A stretch of DNA of 64,000 bases from Methylosinus sp. C49 (GTDB lineage: Bacteria > Pseudomonadota > Alphaproteobacteria > Rhizobiales > Beijerinckiaceae): NCBI RefSeq assembly GCF_009936375.1, contig NZ_AP022332.1, positions 1,228,501 to 1,292,500 on the forward strand. The letters are read 5' to 3'. How positions within the stretch are numbered: position 1 is the stretch's first letter; every line of letters starts with the position of its first letter. The notes under the pieces were generated by a model. The model saw only the letters and a program-made list of their open reading frames with translations, was not told the origin of the DNA and did no database searches. Made by a program: the position numbers and the translations under genes. Positions 10,939 to 19,327 of this stretch are shown in pieces.

Positions 10939-12566
10939 TGCACGGCGGCCTCGCCACGCCCGCGCCGCTGCGCGCCCCCGCCGGGCCGGCGCCCGCCGAC
11001 AAGCCCTTGCTGCGCTTCATCACCTGCGGCTCGGTGGACGACGGCAAGTCGACGCTCATCGGCCGTCTGCTCTATGACGCCGATCTCGCCGCCGACGATC
11101 TCATCGCCGCGCTCGAGAAGGATTCGAAGAAGCACGGCACGCAGGGCGACGATCTCGATTTCGCGCTGCTCGTCGACGGCCTCGCTGCGGAGCGCGAGCA
11201 GGGCATCACCATCGATGTCGCCTATCGCTATTTCGCGACGGAGAAGCGCAAGTTCATCGTCGCCGACACCCCCGGCCATGTGCAATACACGCGCAATATG
11301 GCGACCGGCGCCTCGACGGCCGATCTCGCCGTTCTGCTCGTCGACGCGCGCAAGGGCCTTTTGGATCAGACGCGCCGGCACAGCGTCATCGTCTCCATGC
11401 TCGGCGTGCGCCATGTCGTCGTCGCCGTCAACAAGATGGACCTCGTCTCCTATTCGCAGGAGATTTTCGCCGACATAGAGCGCGACTTCCGCGCCTTCGC
11501 CGAGCATTTGCGCTTCCTCACCATTCAGGTGATTCCGCTCGTCGCCAAGGACGGCGACAATCTCGTGCACGCCAGCACGAAGATGGGCTGGTATTCCGGT
11601 CCGCCGCTGCTCGCCTATCTCGAGAGCGTCGCCTCGGACGACAACGCCCGCGTGCTGCCCTTCCGCTTCCCCGTGCAATGGGTGAACCGGCCGTCCCATG
11701 ATTTCCGCGGCTTCTCCGGCTTCATCGCCGGCGGCAACGTAAAGCCGGGCGACATCGTCCGCATTTTGCCGTCCGGCCGCGACACGACGATCGCGCGCAT
11801 CGTCACCTATGACGGCGATCTCGCCCATGCGGTGGCGGGCCAATCGGTGACGCTGACCCTCACCGAGGAGATCGACATTTCCCGCGGCGACATGCTCGTC
11901 TCGCCGGTGTCGCCGGCCAAGATCGGCGATCGCCTGTCGGCCCGGCTGCTATGGCTGGTGCGCGAGCCGCTCACGCTGGACAAGAGCTATCTTTTGAAGC
12001 TCGGCGCGCGCACGACGCCGGCCTTTGTGAAGCAGGTCGCCTCGCACATAAAGATCGAGACCGGCCTCGCCGAGCCGCTCGCCGATGCGACGCAGACGCT
12101 CGCCTTCAACGAGATCGGCGAGGCGGAGCTGTGGCTCGACGCCGCCATCGCCTGCGATCTCTATGAGGACAATCGCGAGACCGGCGGCTTCATCCTCATC
12201 GATCGCGTCACCAATGAGACGGTCGCCGTCGGCATGGTGAAGCAATCGGCCTGGACCGAGCGCAGCGCGCGCAATGGCGTGGAGGCGAGCTACGCCTCCA
12301 TGGAAGGCGTGCCGCCGCCCGATCATCTGCTGCATCCGACGCCTTTGCGCAGCCTGGTGAAATCGCTGTCCTGGCGCGTGCCCGGCAGCGTCATCACTTT
12401 CGGCGCGGCCTTCCTGTTCACGCAGGACACGGGCATATCGGCGGCGATCACCGGCACGGAGATCGTCTCCAAAATCGCGCTCTATTATCTGCACGAGCGC
12501 CTCTGGACGCGCTTCGCCGTCGGCCTCACCAAGGGCGAGCCGCCGCACGACGACACGGGATTGTAA
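10938..12566 (+). CDS. cysN: Sulfate adenylyltransferase subunit 1 fused to DUF2061 membrane domain
   Basis: The GTPase subunit of ATP sulfurylase, whose GTP hydrolysis drives APS synthesis; 542 aa. The G-box motifs are present: GSVDDGKSTLIGR, DTPGHVQYTRNMATGAS and NKMDL, followed by EF-Tu-like beta barrels to about residue 455. The last ~70 residues (SLVKSLSWRVPGSVITFGAA through TEIVSKIALYYLHERLW) match DUF2061, a small two-helix membrane domain, instead of the CysC kinase often fused here. The fusion would tether ATP sulfurylase to the membrane. The start is the ATG in the TGATG overlap with cysD; an in-frame TTG lies one codon upstream. Confidence 0.93.
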   Translation: MHGGLATPAPLRAPAGPAPADKPLLRFITCGSVDDGKSTLIGRLLYDADLAADDLIAALEKDSKKHGTQGDDLDFALLVDGLAAEREQGITIDVAYRYFATEKRKFIVADTPGHVQYTRNMATGASTADLAVLLVDARKGLLDQTRRHSVIVSMLGVRHVVVAVNKMDLVSYSQEIFADIERDFRAFAEHLRFLTIQVIPLVAKDGDNLVHASTKMGWYSGPPLLAYLESVASDDNARVLPFRFPVQWVNRPSHDFRGFSGFIAGGNVKPGDIVRILPSGRDTTIARIVTYDGDLAHAVAGQSVTLTLTEEIDISRGDMLVSPVSPAKIGDRLSARLLWLVREPLTLDKSYLLKLGARTTPAFVKQVASHIKIETGLAEPLADATQTLAFNEIGEAELWLDAAIACDLYEDNRETGGFILIDRVTNETVAVGMVKQSAWTERSARNGVEASYASMEGVPPPDHLLHPTPLRSLVKSLSWRVPGSVITFGAAFLFTQDTGISAAITGTEIVSKIALYYLHERLWTRFAVGLTKGEPPHDDTGL

Positions 12567-12605
12567 GGGCGCCCGACGCGTGCTCGGTCCTGGTCAGACG
12601 GGCGT

Positions 12606-12735
12606 TTCCACCCTCCCCTTAAGGGGGAGGGTCGGATGGCGAAGCCATCCGGGGTGGGGTTCCACGGCAAAGACTCGGGGGCACCCCCTCCCGAGCGCCT
12701 TCGGCGCTCGACCTCCCCCCTCGAGGGGGAGGTAG
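12606..12735. repeat. cluster of palindromic repeats, family B copy 1
   Basis: Four short hairpins lie side by side after cysN: CCCTCCCCTT/AAGGGGGAGGG, GGATGGC-gaa-GCCATCC, GAGCGCC-ttc-GGCGCTC and ACCTCCCCCCTCGAGGGGGAGGT. This mosaic layout is typical of Rhizobiales intergenic repeats. Similar pieces recur at 22078-22200, 24452-24607 and 39190-39225. It may also stop cys transcription. Confidence 0.75.
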
Positions 12736-12952
12736 ACGCGCCTCTTCCGGCGCGCGTCTCGTTCCCTGCCGACTTTCGCGCGTATCTTTTTTGCACAGCG
12801 GAAGCCCTTGAAAAACAAGGGCGCTGCGCGTGTCGCAAAAGTCTTGAATCATGCGCCGCACCGACCAGCGCAAAAAACATAGCGCGCTATACTCGAAGCT
12901 AGCGGTAACAGGGTTCAGAACCACAAGACGTAATGAATGGGGAGAGCGGGTC

Positions 12953-13447
12953 ATGTTCGGATGGTTTCGCAAAAAGTCCGTAACGAGAGAGGCTGATACC
13001 GAGGCTTTCCGTTTGGGCGAACGTGTGGCTCAGGAGATTTTTGCTTCTTTCGATCACTTCATGAAAAGTCGATTTTGCGGGCTGCATGATAACTATCTCA
13101 ACGTTCTGCGAGGCAATTTTCAAACAGATATTGGGATAACAGACGCCCCTCCTATGACAGCGGCGCGGATTCACTACGAAATTTTTCTTGATGAGGTCAG
13201 TTACCTTAAGCAAAAGATGAACGATGAGGTTGCGCATCATATGAATAGTTGGATTGAAATAGCCGATGAAACCGGATGTCGTCCACATTTAGAGCAGTTC
13301 TTTCAGCAGGAGGTTAGTAAATTCTGTGACGACTTGGCGATAGCTGGACGGACGCTTTTCACCGATTATGCAATTCCTCTCAAAGACGCGGACGTTTCTT
13401 GGCGTAAGGTGTATCCAGAGTTGGCCGAAAAGTTTCCTGAGAAATAA
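12953..13447 (+). CDS. hypothetical protein in AT-richer islet
   Basis: A 164-aa protein that I do not recognise. The start is chosen at the ATG preceded by GGGGAGAGCGGG. It begins MFGWFRKKSVTREADTEAF and is mostly helical, with no signal peptide, membrane segment or known motif; four cysteines are scattered. Its base composition and codon use (many A/T third positions) differ sharply from the neighbouring cys genes and polA, which suggests recent transfer. It follows a cluster of palindromic repeats and precedes a second small gene of similar composition. Coding potential is supported by length, start site and composition, not homology. Confidence 0.65.
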   Translation: MFGWFRKKSVTREADTEAFRLGERVAQEIFASFDHFMKSRFCGLHDNYLNVLRGNFQTDIGITDAPPMTAARIHYEIFLDEVSYLKQKMNDEVAHHMNSWIEIADETGCRPHLEQFFQQEVSKFCDDLAIAGRTLFTDYAIPLKDADVSWRKVYPELAEKFPEK

Positions 13448-13637
13448 GCCGGAACGCCTTTTTCCAGTCTGGTATCGACGTTGAGGCGCGGGCTCTTTTC
13501 GCGCGTATAATGGCCGCGCTTTAGCAAGCGTGCCCCCGCTTTTTGGCGCGAGGCAATGACCGCGCGCTGCCGCTTCCTCTATCGCGATATTGTGATTAGG
13601 CTCCCGCATCGGCAAGCACACTGAAGAGGAAACACAC

Positions 13638-13877
13638 ATGGGAATGAGCGACGAACCGTGGGAGATTTTGAAGAAACGGCGACCAGCTGCCCCACCTCGA
13701 TACCTCTCACCTGATGATGCTTTGAAGACTTTCGGCTCCCTTCAAGGTCTTAAAACAGACGGATTGTTTGATACGCCTTACTATTTATCCTTCGATAAGC
13801 CGGAAGGTCGTTGGGAGCCGAAACTCGACTCAATGAAGCGACTGACAGGATATTTTCTTATCTCTCGAAAAAGGTAA
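13638..13877 (+). CDS. small hypothetical protein in AT-richer islet
   Basis: A 79-aa product of unknown function starting MGMSDEPWEILKKRRPAAPP, preceded by GAAGAGGAAACACAC, a fair ribosome-binding site. It is hydrophilic, with aromatic residues in PYYLSFDKPEGRWEPK and no membrane segment. Like the gene 190 bp upstream it uses A/T-ending codons unlike its neighbours. It may be the second gene of a small acquired cassette. No function can be given, and a non-coding reading remains possible because the gene is short. Confidence 0.5.
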   Translation: MGMSDEPWEILKKRRPAAPPRYLSPDDALKTFGSLQGLKTDGLFDTPYYLSFDKPEGRWEPKLDSMKRLTGYFLISRKR

Positions 13878-14416
13878 GCTTGAAGTCGTATAACCGGCCA
13901 ACTTGGAAACGGCGCCGACGGTTTCCGCGTGTCTCCCGCCGCCCCACCTTGACAAAATCGGAAAATATTCCTATACTCCCTCACCCTCGCCGAACGGCAA
14001 GGGCCTCTCTCTGGGGTAGGAGCGGGGCCGGCGGGGGCGCGGTTTCGAGAGACGCGGGGCGGCTACCCTCGTTCACGCGCTCGACGCCACTCCGCCGGCG
14101 CGGCTTCTCCTTCGTGCGGAGGCATTTGGGAACAAATGCAAAAGCCGGCCGAATATCCCAGGCTCGCGCGGGAATAGACTACCTGAAAGGGAAAAACACA
14201 CCTGGGTCGGGAGGCGGAGCAGAGGAGGGGCAGACCGCGTTCGGGACGTCAAAGCTTCCGATGCGTCTTTTTATAAAAAGGCCCTGGCCGACGGCGGCCG
14301 CGGCGTCCCGAACGACCTTGCATCACCCGCGACGCGGCGGGGCGCATTCGCGCGCCCTGGAATCGCGAGACGAGCCCGGCCATGACGTCGGGAGGCGACC
14401 GTGGCGTCGCTTCAAA
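13878..14416. other. intergenic region without a convincing gene
   Basis: This 539-bp gap between the islet and the 3' end of polA starts AT-rich and returns to high GC by about 14000. It holds an 11-bp perfect inverted repeat, CGTTCGGGACG (14238-14248) and CGTCCCGAACG (14304-14314), spaced by 55 bp. The palindromic run TTTTTATAAAAA lies between the arms. An open frame runs through on the plus strand but has no start signal and an arginine-rich, noise-like product. Confidence 0.5.
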
Positions 14417-17404
14417 TCAATGCGCCTCGTCCCAATTCTGCGCGGCGCGGGCTTCCACTTCCAGCGGCACGGAGAGCGTCACCGCCGGATGCGGCGCCTC
14501 TTCCATCACGCGCTTGACGATGCGGATCGTCGCCTCGGCCTCTTCCTTCGGCGCCTCGAACACCAGCTCATCATGCACTTGCAGCAGCATGCGCGCGCTG
14601 AGCTTCTCATGCGCGAGGGCCTCGTCCATGCGCGCCATGGCGCGGCGGATGATGTCGGCGGCCGCGCCTTGGATCGGCGCATTGATCGCCGCGCGCTCGA
14701 AGAAAGCGCGCTCCGAGGCGTTAGAGGAGCCGATGCGCGGGAAATGGCATTTGCGGCCGAAAATGGTGGTGACGAGGCCGTTCTCCCGCACGGCCTTGCG
14801 CGTCTTGTCCATATAGGCGCGAATGCCGGGGAAGCGCTCGAAATAGCGCTTGATATAGGCGGCCGCCTCCTCGCGCGGAATGGAGAGCTGATTGGCGAGG
14901 CCGAAGGCGGAAATGCCATAGATGATGCCGAAATTGATCGCCTTGGCGCGGCGGCGCACCTCTGACGGCATGCCCTGCACCGGCACGCCGAACATCTCGC
15001 TCGCCGTCATCGCGTGAATGTCGATTCCATCGGCGAAGGCCTGCCGCAATTGCGGAATATCGGCGATATGCGCGAGCAGGCGCAATTCGATCTGCGAATA
15101 ATCCGCCGAGATGAGCACATTGCCGCGTTCGGCGACGAAGGCCGTGCGAATCTTGCGCCCAGCCTCGTTGCGCACAGGGATGTTCTGCAGATTGGGGTCG
15201 GACGACGAGAGCCGCCCCGTCGTCGTCGCGGCGAGCGCGTAAGATGTGTGGACGCGATGCGTCGTCTTGTTCACGAAAGTGGGCAGCGCATCCGTGTAAG
15301 TGGATTTGAGCTTGGAGAGCTGTCGCCAATCCAATATGCGCGCGGCGAATGTATTGCCGCTCTCGGCCAATTCGTCGAGCACGCTGGCTGACGTGGACCA
15401 GGCGCCGGTCGCGGTCTTCTTGGCGCCGGGCAGGCCCATCTTGCCGAAGAGAATATCGCCCAATTGCTTGGGCGAGCCGAGATTGAAGCTCTCGCCGGCG
15501 AGCTCGTGAATCTCGGCCTCGAGCCGCGCCATATCCTGCGCGAATTCGCCGGAGAGGCGCGAAAGAATATTGCGATCGATGGCGATTCCGCGCCGCTCCA
15601 TTTTGGCGAGCACGCTCACCATCGGGCGCTCCAGCGTCTCATAGACGCTGGTCATATGCTCGGCGGCAAGGCGCGGCCTCAGCGCGCGCCACAGACGCAG
15701 CGCGACATCGGAATCTTCCGCCGCATATTCGGTCGCTTTGTCGAGCGGCACGCGCGCGAAGCCGATGAATGTGCGGCCGGAGCCGGCGACGGCGGAGAAG
15801 GGAATGCATTCGTGGCCGAGATGCTTCTTCGAAAGCTCGTCGAGGCCGTGATTATTGCGGCCGGCGTCGAGCACATAAGAGATCAGCATCGTGTCCTCGA
15901 TCGGCGCGACATCGATGCCGCAGCAGGCCAGAACGAGGAGATCATATTTCATATTATGCGCGATCTTCAGCACGCCGCGCGCTTCCAATAGCGGCTTCAA
16001 GCGCGCGAGCGCTTCCGCAAAGGGAATTTGCACGGGCGGCGGATCGCCGCCGAGCAGATCGGCGCCGGTGGGCGCGACATGCTGCAGCGGAATATAGCAG
16101 GCGCGTCCGGGCGCCGTCGCCAGCGAGACGCCGACGAGATCGCAGGACATGGGATCGAGCGAGGTCGTCTCCGTATCCATGGCGACGACGCCGATGGAAA
16201 AAGCTTCCGCGATCCAGGCGTCGAGCCGCTCGAGCGTCGTCACCGTCTCATAGAGCGAGCGATCGATCTTGGTCGCGACGCCTTGCTCGCGCCGCGCCTC
16301 GGCGAGCGCGGCCGGCGAGAGCGCGCCCTTCTCTCCCGTGGGAGCTGCGGGCGCGCCCGGCGCTGCGGCCTCCGGCGCGGGCAGGGCGGGCGTCTCGGCG
16401 ACCTCGCCATTGCGGCCGCGCCATCCCGCCGGGCCGACGAAGGCCGGGTCCGGCTCGATCTCATTCGCCTCGACGCCATAGGTCTCCGCGGCGCGACGCG
16501 TGAGCTGCGTGAACTCCATCGCCTGCAGAAAGGCGACCAGCGTCTTGCCGTCCGGCTGATGCAGGCCGAGATCGTCCAGCGGAATCTCCAGCGGCGCGTC
16601 ATCGACGAGCTTCACCAGCTTCTGTGACGTGCGGATGAGCGCGACGCTCGCAGGATCGGTCAGCGTCTCGCGGCGCTTGGGCTGCTTGATCTCGCCGGCG
16701 CGCGCCAGCAGCGTGTCGAGATCGCCATATTCATTGATGAGCTGCGCGGCGGTTTTCACGCCAATGCCCTTGGCGCCCGGCACATTATCGGTGGAATCGC
16801 CAGCGAGCGCCTGAACATCGACGACTCTCGAAGGCGGCACGCCGAAATAATCGACCACCTCGGCGACGCCGATGCGCCGCTCCTCGCGCGCGCCTGAAGC
16901 CGGATCATACATCGACACTTTATCGTCGATGAGCTGCATCAGATCCTTGTCGGCGGAGACAATCAGCACATCGGCGCCGCGCGCGCGCGCTTGCTTAGCG
17001 TAAGTGGCGATGAGATCGTCCGCCTCATAGACGTCCTGCTCGATCGGCAGCAGGCCGAAGGCGCGCACGGCCGCGCGCATCAGCGGAAATTGCGGAATGA
17101 GATCGTCGGGCGGATCCTGACGATGCGCCTTGTAGTCCGGGTAGATCTCCTTGCGGAAGGAGTTCTCCGATTTGTCGAAGATGATAGCGAGATGCGTCGG
17201 CGTGAGATCGGCCGCGCCCTCGCGGATGAACTGAAACAGCTTGGCGCAGAACAGCCGCACCGCGCCGGTCGGGAGGCGGTCCGTGCGATAATTATATTTC
17301 GCGTCCTGCCGTATCGACTGGAAATAGGCGCGAAAGACGAAGGACGAGCCGTCGACGAGAAAGACGCGGCTGTCGGGACCGACGGGCTTATGTGTGAGAG
17401 TCAT
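14417..17404 (-). CDS. polA: DNA polymerase I
   Basis: Repair and Okazaki-fragment polymerase; 995 aa, with all three domains. The 5'-3' exonuclease/FEN domain is at the N-terminus (FLVDGSSFVFRAYF, then YEADDLIATYAKQA and VSADKDLMQL). The 3'-5' proofreading domain begins near residue 405 (AMDTETTSLDPMSCDLVGVS) and keeps its acidic residues. The polymerase domain shows motif A SADYSQIELRLLAHIAD, motif B RRRAKAINFGIIYGISAFGL and motif C LLQVHDELVFE. A proline/alanine-rich linker near residues 330-370 joins the first two domains. It is transcribed on its own, with the 3' end facing the AT-richer islet. Confidence 0.98.
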   Translation of the reverse strand: MTLTHKPVGPDSRVFLVDGSSFVFRAYFQSIRQDAKYNYRTDRLPTGAVRLFCAKLFQFIREGAADLTPTHLAIIFDKSENSFRKEIYPDYKAHRQDPPDDLIPQFPLMRAAVRAFGLLPIEQDVYEADDLIATYAKQARARGADVLIVSADKDLMQLIDDKVSMYDPASGAREERRIGVAEVVDYFGVPPSRVVDVQALAGDSTDNVPGAKGIGVKTAAQLINEYGDLDTLLARAGEIKQPKRRETLTDPASVALIRTSQKLVKLVDDAPLEIPLDDLGLHQPDGKTLVAFLQAMEFTQLTRRAAETYGVEANEIEPDPAFVGPAGWRGRNGEVAETPALPAPEAAAPGAPAAPTGEKGALSPAALAEARREQGVATKIDRSLYETVTTLERLDAWIAEAFSIGVVAMDTETTSLDPMSCDLVGVSLATAPGRACYIPLQHVAPTGADLLGGDPPPVQIPFAEALARLKPLLEARGVLKIAHNMKYDLLVLACCGIDVAPIEDTMLISYVLDAGRNNHGLDELSKKHLGHECIPFSAVAGSGRTFIGFARVPLDKATEYAAEDSDVALRLWRALRPRLAAEHMTSVYETLERPMVSVLAKMERRGIAIDRNILSRLSGEFAQDMARLEAEIHELAGESFNLGSPKQLGDILFGKMGLPGAKKTATGAWSTSASVLDELAESGNTFAARILDWRQLSKLKSTYTDALPTFVNKTTHRVHTSYALAATTTGRLSSSDPNLQNIPVRNEAGRKIRTAFVAERGNVLISADYSQIELRLLAHIADIPQLRQAFADGIDIHAMTASEMFGVPVQGMPSEVRRRAKAINFGIIYGISAFGLANQLSIPREEAAAYIKRYFERFPGIRAYMDKTRKAVRENGLVTTIFGRKCHFPRIGSSNASERAFFERAAINAPIQGAAADIIRRAMARMDEALAHEKLSARMLLQVHDELVFEAPKEEAEATIRIVKRVMEEAPHPAVTLSVPLEVEARAAQNWDEAH

Positions 17405-17523
17405 TGCGCGAGGAGCATGAACGCTAGGCCCTCATAGAGAGGGCGGAAAGGGCGCGCGCAAGATAGCCCCGATCCCTCGGCATGGATACCCCCGGCTCGT
17501 CTCCCGGCTCGGCGCCGCGCAGG

Positions 17524-17557
17524 CAAAAAGGCCTCGCGCGGCCGAAGCCGGCGAGGC
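17524..17557 (-). terminator. rho-independent terminator, minus strand (second)
   Basis: On the minus strand, GCCTCGC (17557-17551) pairs with GCGAGGC (17537-17531) across a GC-rich loop and is followed by CTTTTTG (from 17529-17525). It lies about 95 bp beyond the first terminator in the same direction. Confidence 0.6.
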
Positions 17558-17652
17558 AGGGGGATCGTCACACTTACGGCGCCGACGGTAACGTCTGCGC
17601 CGCGCCGTTGAACCGCCAATCGGCGAGCGGTGACGGGTCCAGCGGCGCGCGC

Positions 17653-17684
17653 AAAAAAATCGCCCCGCTCGGGCGCGCGGGGCG
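17653..17684 (-). terminator. rho-independent terminator, minus strand (first)
   Basis: On the minus strand, CGCCCCGC (17684-17677) pairs perfectly with GCGGGGCG (17668-17661) across an 8-nt loop and is followed by ATTTTTTT (17660-17653). It lies about 50 bp after the stop of the small membrane-protein gene and terminates it. Confidence 0.85.
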
Positions 17685-17732
17685 AAGCGAAACGAGACGA
17701 ATTCGGGTGAATTGCGGCTCGCCGCGCGTTCC

Positions 17733-17900
17733 TCAATTGATCATGCGCGAGGTGGCGCCGGTGTCGCCGGTCACGCTCGCGCTCTTGGGGGAAATCCATT
17801 CTGGAACCTTCGTCAGCGCGACGGCGACGAAGGCGACGAGGCCGACCGCCCATATGACGATCTTGCCGTAATTGGCGCCACTATGAACGTTCAACGCCAT
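17733..17900 (-). CDS. small single-pass membrane protein
   Basis: A 55-aa protein starting MALNVHSGANYGKIVIWAVG; one hydrophobic helix (KIVIWAVGLVAFVAVALTKV) is followed by a polar tail rich in Ser/Thr. The ATG is preceded by GGAGGGAACA, a strong ribosome-binding site, so this start is preferred over a longer in-frame version. A good terminator lies 50 bp downstream, which supports a real short gene. It resembles small subunits of membrane complexes in size only; no family is recognised. Confidence 0.65.
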   Translation of the reverse strand: MALNVHSGANYGKIVIWAVGLVAFVAVALTKVPEWISPKSASVTGDTGATSRMIN

Positions 17901-18023
17901 TGTTCCCTCCGTTGGTTTTTGTTCTTTGGTCTCACGGCCGGATGGCTCGGCCATGCTGACGATGGCGAGACGGCAGGGGCTTTGACACCGCCAATTCGCG
18001 AAAGCGGAGGGGTCCAGCACGCG

Positions 18024-18710
18024 TCAGAGCAGAGATTCGGTCCAGCGAATGCGGCCGTGGACGCAGAGGCGCTCGGCGTCGGCGCGCTCCAGCCTCTCGG
18101 GCTCGTAGCAGGCGCGATTGTCGGAGATCAGCGTGATCGCGCCATCCACATTGCGGCGCACGCGACGGATCAGCGGGCCGTCGTCGAGCGAGACGAGATA
18201 GACGGCGTCGCCGATAATGTCGCGCTGCGAGCGGTCGATCAGCACGATCGCGCCATCCTCTATTGTCGGCCGCATGGAATCGCCGCGCGCGCGCAAAAAT
18301 TCGAGCGCGTCGATCTCGGTTCCGAGGCGTCGCAGCAGAGCGCGCGGAAAGGCGATCCGCTCGCCGGCGATTTCGCCCTCCGCCTCATTGATCCGCAGCG
18401 GCGGGATTTGCGCCATATCCGGGCCGAGCGGAATCGCCGGCGGCGCGCCGGCCTCGAATATGGGAGCGCCGCGATCCAGCACCAGCCAGTCGAGCGAGAC
18501 GCCCGTCACCTCGGCGATGCGGCCGAGCTTTTCGGCGGAGGCTTCGGTCTCGCCATTGAGATAGCGGCTATAAGTGGAGGAGGTGACACCCGCGTCCCGC
18601 AAGATTCTGGCCGGACCGCCCGCCACATCGACCGCTTGGCCCAATCTCCGCGCGAGGCCGGCTCTGTCGAATACGGGATTTTCCTTCGTTTCCGGCACAC
18701 TCTCTCTCAT
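18024..18710 (-). CDS. XRE-HTH / S24-type repressor with altered catalytic dyad
   Basis: A 228-aa regulator with a phage-repressor layout. Residues ~15-80 form a helix-turn-helix (AGLARRLGQAVDVAGGPARI, VTSSTYSRYLNGETEAS). Residues ~120-225 form an S24/LexA-like domain. The catalytic serine is present in RARGDSMRPTIEDG (Ser145), but the lysine expected in the VKRL position is arginine (LIRRVRR, Arg182). Self-cleavage is therefore doubtful. An alternative GTG start lies 69 bp upstream; the ATG chosen gives the normal family N-terminus. No other phage gene is nearby, so this is probably a domesticated chromosomal regulator. Its targets are unknown. Confidence 0.85.
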   Translation of the reverse strand: MRESVPETKENPVFDRAGLARRLGQAVDVAGGPARILRDAGVTSSTYSRYLNGETEASAEKLGRIAEVTGVSLDWLVLDRGAPIFEAGAPPAIPLGPDMAQIPPLRINEAEGEIAGERIAFPRALLRRLGTEIDALEFLRARGDSMRPTIEDGAIVLIDRSQRDIIGDAVYLVSLDDGPLIRRVRRNVDGAITLISDNRACYEPERLERADAERLCVHGRIRWTESLL

Positions 18711-18967
18711 ATATGCTTGACAGAGACGCGCGAATGCGGGACCTTCGGCGCGGAGTTGGTTTCCATTTACGGTTAACACGCCGGATGTGGCGTGTCACCG
18801 TGCGGCTTGTTGCGCCCATGATTTGCAGTTGGAGAGATTTCGTTCGACGCGACGGCCTGCGTGACGCGGATCGGTTTGGGCGTCGGGACCGTCGCCGTCC
18901 CACGGAAACGGGCCTCGCGCCGCTGTGCAATGACAATCAGGCGAGGGAACTCCCGGGCGCTGCGCGG

Positions 18968-19261
18968 ATGGGCGACGCCGGCGATCGGCAATTCGCCCTG
19001 GCTCTCTCGCTCGCGCGCATGTTGTTGGCGACGCGCGGGCAATTCGCGCTCGCTCTACGTGATCTCTCCTTGGCGCGATCGGGATGCGAGTCGCCGAATG
19101 CTTTCACGCTCCGGATAATCGAGCAAAAGACGGATGAGGCGATCTACGCCTTGGGGCGGGGCGGATCGGCGATGCTCGAGGAGACGCTGCGGCGCGCGAT
19201 CGACGACCTTGCGAAGGAGATCGCCACGGAAAGGAGCGGCGCGCCTCGCCTCGCCGATTAG
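18968..19261 (+). CDS. hypothetical protein, possible
   Basis: A possible 97-aa product from the ATG at 18968; the frame is open from 18713, so the start is uncertain. The C-terminal part (SPNAFTLRIIEQKTDEAIYA, then LEETLRRAIDDLAKEIATE) has the heptad-like pattern of a helical protein, which is why I keep it. Upstream codons look like noise. It is divergent from the S24 repressor and convergent with valS. Without homology this is a weak call. Confidence 0.35.
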   Translation: MGDAGDRQFALALSLARMLLATRGQFALALRDLSLARSGCESPNAFTLRIIEQKTDEAIYALGRGGSAMLEETLRRAIDDLAKEIATERSGAPRLAD

Positions 19262-19327
19262 GCGGCCGCCTCTGCGAGGGCCGCGCCGCCGTCCTTCTCA
19301 GGACGACGGCCGAACTCTGGGTGCGGC

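Larger units (their letters stand above)
17405..17732. other. intergenic region with two minus-strand terminators
   Basis: A 328-bp gap between polA and a small membrane-protein gene. I see no convincing coding sequence. It contains two hairpin-plus-T-tract terminators facing the minus strand (listed separately), about 95 bp apart. The stretch between them could encode a short RNA. The polA promoter presumably lies near 17405-17520. Confidence 0.55.

Noticed and set aside
12606..12735. CRISPR-like array after cysN
   Set aside because: The units are different hairpins without regular spacing or unique spacers, and no cas gene is present.
18773..19042. Minus-strand 89-codon frame upstream of the S24 repressor
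   Set aside because: Noise-like residue content, no ribosome-binding site, and it overlaps the region expected to hold promoters.
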